From an uncultured Blautia sp. (lineage in GTDB: Bacteria; Bacillota; Clostridia; Lachnospirales; Lachnospiraceae), in the NCBI GenBank assembly GCA_938028845.1, contig CALIZJ010000131.1, positions 1 to 5,793 of the forward strand: a stretch of 5,793 nucleotides of DNA, in the 5' to 3' direction. The position numbers were made by a program, and so were the translations under genes. The stretch's first letter is position 1; every line of letters begins with the position of its first letter. The notes below the pieces were generated by a model. That model saw nothing but the letters and a program-made list of their open reading frames with translations. It made no database searches and was not told the DNA's origin. Below are positions 1-5,674 of this stretch, piece after piece.

Positions 1-19
1 GGTTTTCTAAGTGGGGAGT

Positions 20-300
20 GTCGATCAGAGCCACCCCTGTGGTTATCGTTAATTCCATTTCAAACCCTCATGCCATACGATGTTAGGCACCACCATAAAT
101 GAAACATCGATAATCAATGGCTGAAAACAGCTAATAGTTACAAAACGCAAAGTCTGATGCATAATGACTTTATCGGCAAAGGTCGGTTTTCATTTGGAGC
201 ATTTAGCCCGTATTTCAAACTGACCAGCGGCTTCCTCATTTGCACCACCATCTGTCCCGCCGTATACGGCATATAAGGATGTAGAGTAAAATAATAAAAG
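20..300 (+). ncRNA. Candidate bridge RNA locus in the IS110 left end
   Basis: IS110-group elements are known to encode a bridge RNA between their left end and the transposase gene; its internal loops pair with donor and target DNA. This stretch has the right place and size and holds no gene. What is visible: an imperfect hairpin at 22-48 (cgat/atcg outside ccac/gtgg, 4-nt loop); a 7-bp stem 78-84/103-109 (cgatgtt/aacatcg) with an 18-nt loop that could be a guide loop; a tight hairpin at 118-133 (tggctg, aaaa, cagcta); and a 12-bp palindrome at 259-270 (gccgtatacggc). The 10-mer gcaccaccat occurs twice, in the loop at 87-96 and again at 242-251. A weak promoter-like pair, TTGCAC at 240-245 and TATACG at 263-268 with 17-bp spacing, is probably too poor to rely on. 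RNA limits and guide bases are not determined; the RNA role is inference from family and position. Confidence 0.35.
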
Positions 301-340
301 ACAGGAAGCCATGCCGTAAACTCATCCTGGAGGTGCTATT

Positions 341-1562
341 ATGGATAAAGTTTACGACAAGTGTTGTGGTATTGATGTACACAAAAAGTTCTTTAAACAA
401 GGCAACAAGCAGGAAATATGTAATTTTGGTGCAACAACCAGAGAACTTCTTGAAATGGCTGACTGGCTCAGAGAAGGCGGCTGCGAGATGGTCGCTATGG
501 AGAGCATAGCCTCTTATTGGAAACCTTTATACAACATCCTTGAAACCTGTGAATTGAAAGCCATGGTCGTCAATGCGCGGCACATGAAAGCGGTCCCGGG
601 ACGTAAGACGGAGGTAAAAGATGCGGAATGGATCGCCGACCTCTTACAGCATGGCCTGCTGGCTGCAAGCTACGTTCCAGACAAAGACCAACGGGAACTG
701 CAGGAACTTGTGCGTTACCGCAAAAGCTTAGTGGGAGAGCGCAACCGCGAGCTCAATCGGCTCCAAAAGATGCTGGAGGATGCCAACATTAAGATATCCG
801 GGACCATCAAGGATATCAATGGCAAAAGCGCCAGGAACCTCCTGGAACATTTGCTGTCTGGCAAACAGATTGATTCTGCCGAGTATGATATCCTTTATGA
901 GAAGAAGATCATTGCGCATAATCTGAAAGCCACAAAAGAACAGATCATTGATGACCTTAATGGAGTGATGTCTGCTCTCCAGAAAAAGATGATGCGCATC
1001 CTCCTGAACCATTTGGATGAACTCGATGCCCATATCAGGGAGCTTGATGATGACATAGACAATTTCATGAAGCCCGAGGAAAAGGAGGTTGCAAAAATGA
1101 TACAGGATATTCCCGGCATTGGAAAGACAAGTGCGCAGGCCATTATTTCTGTGATCGGAGTAGATATGAGCCGGTTTCCAAAGGATTCAAACATTGCATC
1201 ATAGGCGGGGCTGTGTCCAGGCAATAACAAAAGCGCCGACAAACGCAAATCCGGAAAAACCAGGAAGGGGAACGCCCTGTTGCGCGACACATTAGTCGTG
1301 TGATCATTCTGCCGTAAAGAACAGATCGAGTTATTTCCATGCCTAGTTTGCCCGGATCAGCGCGCATCGAGGGAACAAGAGAGCTTATGTCGCGGTGGCC
1401 CATTCCATGCTGGTTGCAATCCATCACATTCTGAAGGATGGAATAGTATTCAAAGATCTGGGGGCTGAATATTATAATCAGTTCAATAGGGAACGCAAAA
1501 TCAATGCATATCTAAAAAAATTAAAAGCACTTGGCTGGGGAATTCCTGTAGTTACCTCATAA
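341..1562 (+). pseudogene. IS110-family DEDD transposase, inactivated
   Basis: IS110 transposases are RNA-guided recombinases with an N-terminal RuvC-like DEDD domain and a C-terminal domain carrying a catalytic serine. Visible N-terminal marks are CGIDVHKK (D12), VAMESIASYWKP (E54) and GRKTEVKDAEWIADLL (E91 and D94). A coiled region follows, then the IPGIGKTSAQAII segment typical of the C-terminal domain. The start is supported by GGAGGT at 329-334, 6 nt upstream. Lesions: amber TAG at 1202-1204, exactly where the family has Trp (IAS-W-AGLCPGNN); a frameshift at about 1301, after which the frame beginning at 1302 continues as DHSAVKNRSSYFHA; a second amber at 1344-1346, probably a Gln codon; then clean family sequence (FARISAHRGNKRAYVAVAHS to KLKALGWG) to TAA at 1560-1562. 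The third acidic residue is Glu (TEVKDA) where the family has Asp, and about 4-5 residues seem to be missing after HKK. The first stop removes the catalytic-serine region. Confidence 0.93.
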
Positions 1563-1681
1563 GTCTTTCAGCCGAGGTCATAAATCGTTTCGAAACCTTC
1601 ATAGGGACAGTCTGCGCTTTTGGGGCTGCACGGAAGGTATTGTTTCAGAGTAATCTAAACAAAATAAACACAGTCAACTCA

Positions 1682-2449
1682 CTACTCGCCAAATTCGGCT
1701 CTGGATGTCCCGAAACTGCCCTTGGCAGCACGAATCACCCCGATCCTCATAAACACAGGATACAGGTAACTTGCCCCGAAGATTCCCAGCTGCTTCGGGC
1801 CGGTCACAGATCCAGTCTCCTTCATCAGCTCCACGGCTTTCCAATATGCCATGAATACAGTGGTCTGTGTGATCGATTTTGACTTCCGGTTCACAAACAG
1901 CTCGCCGCCACAGATCTTATAGGTAAACTTCAGTCCCTTTGCTGTAAGAAATACACAGCCCTGCAGGAATTTCAATAAGTCCCACAGTTCCGCTTCCTCC
2001 TCTTTTGCCGTTATTCGATTCGCTGCCATTATCCGGCCTGCCCTGGAACAAAACTCCTCACATCTTCTTTTCCGATCCCGGTATAAACGTATCCGCTCCG
2101 CGTTGACTGACAGCTCGGCAAGGTTATATGGGATTTTGGTATAGGGCAGGTAGGAGTGAACAGAGGCCCGGCTTAATTCCGTGATTTTCATTATCTGCTC
2201 AATCTTAGCGCCATCGGAGTGAAGCTTTGCTATCTGGCGGGATAATGCCGTGGAATACACTCCTGCCGTGATCAGCAGCTTCCTGGCTTTCAGAGATGTG
2301 ATTCCAAACTCGGCAGCCACGGCGTTCAGGCCGGGAGCCGTGTCATCATCTCTGTCATCATAGGAACCAAAGGCATCAGCTATCGCGTCCATGAACGCTT
2401 GCATGATCTGGTGTGGATTATAGTCTGGTTTCTTCTTCGGTCTGGGCAT
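1682..2449 (-). CDS. Helix-turn-helix protein of unknown function (255 aa)
   Basis: This is probably a DNA-binding protein; its target is unknown. The N-terminus is basic (PRPKKKP, residues 2-8) and is followed by an acidic patch (30-36). Two helix-turn-helix-like segments can be read: residues 42-61 (LNAVAAEFGITSLKARKLLI) and 82-101 (KIEQIMKITELSRASVHSYL), the second resembling sigma region 4 or resolvase-type HTH. After a charged stretch at 116-135, residues 168-239 form a C-terminal domain containing TAKGLKFTY, ELFVNRKSKSIT and the Gly-rich VTGPKQLGIFGASYLYP. I recall similar full-length proteins in Lachnospiraceae, annotated only as HTH or sigma-factor-like, so it appears complete. The ATG at 2449 has AGGAGT about 13 nt upstream, rather far; no better in-frame start is seen. 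It is transcribed towards the IS110 remnant and away from the transposase operon. Whether it is host-encoded or belongs to an older element is open. Confidence 0.85.
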   Translation of the reverse strand: MPRPKKKPDYNPHQIMQAFMDAIADAFGSYDDRDDDTAPGLNAVAAEFGITSLKARKLLITAGVYSTALSRQIAKLHSDGAKIEQIMKITELSRASVHSYLPYTKIPYNLAELSVNAERIRLYRDRKRRCEEFCSRAGRIMAANRITAKEEEAELWDLLKFLQGCVFLTAKGLKFTYKICGGELFVNRKSKSITQTTVFMAYWKAVELMKETGSVTGPKQLGIFGASYLYPVFMRIGVIRAAKGSFGTSRAEFGE

Positions 2450-2497
2450 AAGTCAACGCACACTCCTATCAAAATTGATATTTACATTTCAATCTAA

Positions 2498-2503
2498 ATT
2501 ATA
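2498..2503 (-). promoter_or_regulatory. Possible -10 box for the minus-strand HTH gene
   Basis: Read on the minus strand, these six bases are a perfect TATAAT, about 50 bp upstream of the HTH gene start at 2449. No good -35 hexamer exists at 16-18 bp; that interval falls in the neighbouring hairpin. The surroundings are very AT-rich, so a chance match is possible. Confidence 0.35.
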
Positions 2504-2507
2504 TTGT

Positions 2508-2536
2508 TAAAGAAAAGCCGGATTTTTCATCCGGCT
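2508..2536 (-). terminator. Terminator-like hairpin facing left
   Basis: A perfect 8-bp stem, agccggat at 2516-2523 with atccggct at 2529-2536, closes a 5-nt loop. On the minus strand it is followed directly by ttttcttt, the layout of a Rho-independent terminator for leftward transcripts. On the plus strand no T-run follows. No minus-strand gene lies immediately to its right, so it either insulates the HTH gene from leftward transcripts out of the transposon or is a leftover of a gene displaced when the transposon inserted. Confidence 0.5.
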
Positions 2537-2541
2537 AAAAT

Positions 2542-2613
2542 TGTCACGGGACACCCGAACTGCGAATTCCGTGTCCCATATTTTTTCCTGAGAAAATAGC
2601 GTCCCGCCTATTC
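2542..2613 (+). repeat. Candidate transposon left end with repeated GTCCC motifs
   Basis: The block starts TGTCACGGGACACC; transposons of the Tn402/Tn552/Tn7 group typically begin with TGT, often TGTC. Three related motifs are visible: GGTGTCCCGTGACA (complement of 2542-2555), CGTGTCCCATATTT (2570-2583) and GCGTCCCGCCTAT (2600-2612). The first two face each other, the second and third are parallel with cores 28 bp apart. Arrays of short motifs near the tip are what TnsB/TniA/MuA-type transposases bind. No matching right end is visible in this window, so the call rests on pattern and position. Confidence 0.35.
2548..2586 (+). terminator. Terminator-like inverted repeat ahead of the transposase
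   Basis: A 7-bp stem, gggacac at 2548-2554 with gtgtccc at 2571-2577, is followed after three bases by six Ts (2581-2586). The 16-nt loop can close further through gaa/ttc. It could stop plus-strand readthrough from outside into the transposase gene. It overlaps the candidate transposon end, and the same symmetry may simply be two facing transposase-binding sites. Confidence 0.3.
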
Positions 2614-2627
2614 CAATCATTCCTCTG

Positions 2628-2684
2628 TTCTGTTATTTTATCCACAGCAGCTTGCCTTTGCAATGCTGTAATAACAGAAGGAGG
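2628..2684 (+). promoter_or_regulatory. Leader hairpin abutting the transposase ribosome binding site
   Basis: The continuous 3' arm 2660-2679 pairs in three blocks with the 5' arm: aataacagaa (2670-2679) with ttctgttatt (2628-2637), tgctgt (2664-2669) with acagca (2644-2649), and gcaa (2660-2663) with ttgc (2652-2655). The loop is 4 nt, with bulges of 6 and 2 nt on the 5' side only. The stem runs straight into the Shine-Dalgarno sequence AAGGAGG at 2678-2684, which lies 7 nt before the ATG at 2692. If transcribed, it could modulate ribosome loading on the transposase mRNA, a known way for transposons to limit expression by readthrough transcripts. That role is inferred; the pairing is seen. 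Confidence 0.5.
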
Positions 2685-2691
2685 ATTTTTT

Positions 2692-4911
2692 ATGTCCAAC
2701 AATCCAAACATCTCAATATCTGGCTCTCCGCCGCCACCACGTCAGCCGGAAGTCGATTCGGAAACCTGGATCACTGCTTCGGAAGCAGCATCTATTCTGC
2801 ATCTGTCGCTGCGGACAGTCCTAAATCGTGCTGCCTCCGGCAAACTGCCGTCCAAAATTCCAGATGACATACCTTTCACCTATGACGGCAGGCAAAATTA
2901 TCTGATCCGTCTGGAGGGCCTGCCTCAAAAAGCCCAGTTCGAATACCTGCAAAATAAGCTTCCCACAAGCCAACGGTGCGAACTGGATCTTGCAACCCCC
3001 AGAAGTTCCTTTGGCGATGCCTGGCTCTCTTCCTTTTTGGATGTAGCGCAGCTTATACAAAGCGCCGAACAGCTCCGGCAGAAATACCGGCATTCCGGGA
3101 AAGCAACCAGGGAGCTTCGCAAGCTTGCAGATGCCAATAGCATCTCCCTTGCCACACTGTACCGGCTCTGTGGAAAACCATCATCAAAAGAATTGTCCAT
3201 GCTTTACCTGGAACCGGTCTACCTGCAGCACCATCTCCCGAAAACCATGTGCCTCTGGAGCGCTGACCTTGCCTATGCCCTTTATCTCGACCACCATCAG
3301 CACTTCTCCCAGAACAGCATCTTCCGGGAACTGGAGGCTCACAAAGATGTCCACTGTTCGGCCTGCCCGTACCACCCTGAAAATGCATTGGCGGATACGG
3401 AGATACCTGCCTGCAAATCCCCCGGCGGATACATGCGCATCCCGAACAATCGCAAGACTGTAAACAGGCTGCTTGCCCATATCCCGCCCCAGATGATCTG
3501 TTACTGCCGGGAAGGCGTGCGTAAGTGGAGCAGCCTGTATGGCCACTTCACCCTCCGGGAAAAACCGATCCTTGTCAATGAGCTCTGGCAGGGCGACCAC
3601 CACGTATTTGATCTCTTTGTCAGAGTCACGGTGAAGCGTCAGTCCGGAGGGCGGATCCTTGAAAAGGAGATCGCTGTCCGCCCAACCCTTACCGCATGGA
3701 TGGACACTGCAACCGGATGCATTGTTGGATGGGTGGTCTCCATCTTACCCAATGCAGATACCATTGCAGAAGCCTTCTGCCGCGCTGTCGCTCTTACACA
3801 GGGAGAGATCTTCCGCGGGCTCCCAAAAGCGATCCTGGTGGACTGTGGGAAGGATTACCGCAGCGCATTGCTTGAGGATCTCCCGGATGAAATCTCTGCT
3901 GACTCAGATGATACAATGTACCTGAACAAACGGTTTGCCGGTCTTGGACTCCTTCGCGCCCTGTCGGTGGAAGTCCATCATGCTTTGCCTTACCATCCCC
4001 AAAGCAAATCCATCGAGCGGATGTTCGGGACGCTTGAGCGGGAATGGATCTGCAAGCTGAAGGGCTGGTGTCACAACAGCGTAAAGGAACGGCCTGATGG
4101 TTTTTCCAAATACCTGCAGCAGCTCCTGGAAAAGAAGGAACTGCTGACACTGGATGACTTTGTACAGAAATTTCAGTCCGAAATCCTTCCCGCCTACCAT
4201 CAGTTCCATAAAGATGGCATCACTTCAGACCAAGCGGATGCGGATGGGTGGCTTCCTTCCTTTGACACCATGAGCCCTTTGGAAAAATACCACGCGCTGG
4301 AAAAGCCATACCTTGTCACGCCGGACTGGAAAACCCTCTGTGCGCTGAAGCTCCATCATGCCGCTGGCTGCCACATCGGCCGCCATGGGATCCGTTTCTC
4401 AAACGTTTGGTACTGGGATGATGCGCTGCGGATACATATCGGCGCAAATGCGGATGTCTTCTATCACGCCGTGGAAAAGCCCCTGGCCCCTTCCTCCCTT
4501 ACCGTCACAGTGAATGGGAGGTTTGTCTGTGAGGCCTTCCCGGCACAAAAGCTGCCCTTCACAGGCGCGGACCCGGCAGAGCTGCAGGCACACCTGGACG
4601 GAAACCACCAGCATGAAAAATCGCTGAAGGGAACCATCACAAGGATCAGCCGCTCTGCAGCCGCAATCCTGCCGTCGGAAGCTTCCACATCTGTGCCCAC
4701 AGAGAAATCCCAACTCAGGGATTACTGCTATGCAGCTTCTGTAACTGACGAAACCAATGTAACAGAACAGGCATCGGAACTGTCCGACTGTGTTGCCGCA
4801 CTGCCAGACAGCCCGGAAATACTTCCGGAAACCGATGCCGGTTCCAAACCCACCTCCCCATCAAACGTCCAGGAACTGCTGAATTTCCTGTTCGGGGAGG
4901 AATCTATATAA
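2692..4911 (+). CDS. DDE transposase, Mu/TniA/TnsB type (739 aa)
   Basis: It probably catalyses cleavage and strand transfer at the transposon ends together with the ATPase encoded next. An N-terminal helix-turn-helix of excisionase/MuA style covers residues about 26-52 (WITASEAASILHLSLRTVL). YLIRLEGLPQKAQFEYL follows at 70-86, then a second HTH-like stretch at about 135-162. The RNase-H-fold catalytic core shows D302 in WQGDHHVFD, D384 in ILVDCGKDYR and E442 in HPQSKSIERMFGTLE, a complete DDE triad with MuA-like spacing. A Mu-type C-terminal beta domain follows (about 555-605). The last ~110 residues are low-complexity, rich in Ser, Glu, Asp and Pro, ending in a hydrophobic-acidic tip (VQELLNFLFGEESI). 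Unusual is a Cys/His cluster, C222, C225, H228, C241, that may bind zinc. The start is fixed by AAGGAGG 7 nt upstream. The frame is open and no lesion is seen. Clear as to superfamily, uncertain between TniA-like and TnsB-like. Confidence 0.92.
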   Translation: MSNNPNISISGSPPPPRQPEVDSETWITASEAASILHLSLRTVLNRAASGKLPSKIPDDIPFTYDGRQNYLIRLEGLPQKAQFEYLQNKLPTSQRCELDLATPRSSFGDAWLSSFLDVAQLIQSAEQLRQKYRHSGKATRELRKLADANSISLATLYRLCGKPSSKELSMLYLEPVYLQHHLPKTMCLWSADLAYALYLDHHQHFSQNSIFRELEAHKDVHCSACPYHPENALADTEIPACKSPGGYMRIPNNRKTVNRLLAHIPPQMICYCREGVRKWSSLYGHFTLREKPILVNELWQGDHHVFDLFVRVTVKRQSGGRILEKEIAVRPTLTAWMDTATGCIVGWVVSILPNADTIAEAFCRAVALTQGEIFRGLPKAILVDCGKDYRSALLEDLPDEISADSDDTMYLNKRFAGLGLLRALSVEVHHALPYHPQSKSIERMFGTLEREWICKLKGWCHNSVKERPDGFSKYLQQLLEKKELLTLDDFVQKFQSEILPAYHQFHKDGITSDQADADGWLPSFDTMSPLEKYHALEKPYLVTPDWKTLCALKLHHAAGCHIGRHGIRFSNVWYWDDALRIHIGANADVFYHAVEKPLAPSSLTVTVNGRFVCEAFPAQKLPFTGADPAELQAHLDGNHQHEKSLKGTITRISRSAAAILPSEASTSVPTEKSQLRDYCYAASVTDETNVTEQASELSDCVAALPDSPEILPETDAGSKPTSPSNVQELLNFLFGEESI

Positions 4912-4963
4912 ACGCAGAGAAAATGCCTGCGCTTATACCATTAAAAAAGTGAGGATAAATACT

Positions 4964-5674
4964 ATGTCTATAAAAAACAGCCTTAATAAAAACGAAGCAA
5001 TCGCTGAAACAACTGCCAACCCCAACAGTATGTTTCCTGAGGAAAAGGACCCATTTGACAAGCCGTTGGAGGACAACCTCATCATGAACGACACCCTGTT
5101 TGAGGAAGCGAGGAACTCCGTCACCGTAGACGGTATGGAATATTCCTTCCTTAAGCCGCCGTATATGAACTTTGATGACCAGCTCCGCACCAAACGCAAG
5201 CTCCGGGAAGCTTATACTCAGCATGAATTCCTCCTGCTGTACGGCTATTCCGGCTGCGGGAAGACCACTGTGCTTACACAGTTCCATGAAAAGTTTCCGG
5301 ATTACATCCATCTGATCACCGATTTCACTTCCCTGAGCCCGGCCAATCTTATCGTGAAAATGGGGGAATTCATCGGCCTCCCATTAAAGCTGCGCTCCTC
5401 TGAAATATTTACCCTGCAGGACCGGTTAAGATCCATGAGCGGGGTCATGTACCTGATGGATGAAGTCTCCCTGGACGGACCAGGTTCCTTTACAAAACTG
5501 GAACTTCTCCGCAAAATCTATATGGAGACCCATGTGCCGATCTGTATCTGTGGTGTGCCGAGGTTATATTATCAGCTGTATGACAGCCGTCACTATGATA
5601 AATACTGCTCCTGCAAACAGCCACTTTCTGCGGCCAGCAGGACCGCATTTCCCGGCCAGTCAGGGCCATATTAA
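4964..5674 (+). CDS. AAA+ transposition ATPase (TniB/TnsC/MuB-like), C-terminally truncated
   Basis: Such ATPases form filaments on target DNA, recruit and activate the transposase and often provide target immunity. Walker A is GYSGCGKTT at residues 94-102 (K100), Walker B VMYLMDEVS at 161-169 (D166, E167), and the sensor-1 strand is PICICGVPRL at 192-201. I start it at ATG 4964, preceded by GTGAGGA with 8-nt spacing; the in-frame GTG at 4949 would overlap that ribosome site, so it is unlikely. It lies 52 bp after the transposase stop, surely the same operon. Family resemblance runs to YDSRHYDKYCS (residue 216, base 5611). The following 20 residues to the TAA at 5672-5674 look unrelated, and the usual C-terminal part of the AAA+ module (sensor 2, arginine finger and lid) is missing. 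The 236-residue product is short for the family (roughly 300) and probably inactive; it may be better called a pseudogene. Confidence 0.85.
   Translation: MSIKNSLNKNEAIAETTANPNSMFPEEKDPFDKPLEDNLIMNDTLFEEARNSVTVDGMEYSFLKPPYMNFDDQLRTKRKLREAYTQHEFLLLYGYSGCGKTTVLTQFHEKFPDYIHLITDFTSLSPANLIVKMGEFIGLPLKLRSSEIFTLQDRLRSMSGVMYLMDEVSLDGPGSFTKLELLRKIYMETHVPICICGVPRLYYQLYDSRHYDKYCSCKQPLSAASRTAFPGQSGPY

Larger units (their letters stand above)
1..1640 (+). mobile_element. Degenerate IS110-family insertion sequence (ends not resolved)
   Basis: The element comprises a long noncoding left part, a broken transposase pseudogene, and a short right flank. IS110 elements normally lack clear terminal inverted repeats and usually make no target duplication, so neither boundary can be fixed by eye; both coordinates given here are approximate. 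The right flank from 1563 to 1681 shows no gene. It carries a 10-bp palindrome gtttcgaaac at 1587-1596. A weak similarity joins the two sides: AAACCCTCAT at 62-71 and AAACCTTCAT at 1593-1602 match at 9 of 10 positions, which could be a core-like end sequence but is close to chance expectation. The element lies just beyond the 3' end of the convergent gene whose stop is at 1682. It cannot move by itself because its transposase is destroyed. Confidence 0.7.
2542..5611 (+). mobile_element. Mu/Tn402/Tn7-like transposon remnant (left part)
   Basis: The element holds a candidate left end at 2542, a DDE transposase gene and a truncated AAA+ ATPase gene in one direction. Transposase followed directly by an AAA+ partner is the signature order of Mu-, Tn402/Tn5053-, Tn552- and Tn7-like elements, and the first gene starts about 150 bp inside the candidate end, as is common there. 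No right end, tniQ/tnsD-like gene, resolvase or cargo lies in the window. The ATPase breaks off at about 5611, so the element is probably interrupted or deleted there. The left boundary is an inference from a TGTC start and repeated motifs. Confidence 0.55.

Noticed and set aside
254..261. The 8-mer gtcccgcc, also present at 2601-2608 in the candidate transposon end.
   Set aside because: An 8-base match in a window of this size is expected by chance, and the rest of the site is absent.
728..1427. Three minus-strand open frames across the IS110 transposase.
   Set aside because: They are antisense to clear IS110 transposase sequence and show no protein-family features.
1640..1882. 80-codon plus-strand open frame.
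   Set aside because: It is largely antisense to the HTH gene and lacks a ribosome binding site; the composition looks like a complement artefact.
3053..4713. Several 80-140 codon open frames on the minus strand, and others on the plus strand, across the transposase gene.
   Set aside because: They lie inside a well-supported DDE transposase frame, have no ribosome sites of note and show no recognisable motifs.
4913..4931. Small inverted repeat cgcag/ctgcg between the transposase and ATPase genes.
   Set aside because: Five base pairs with a 9-nt loop and no T-run is too weak to call a terminator or regulatory site.
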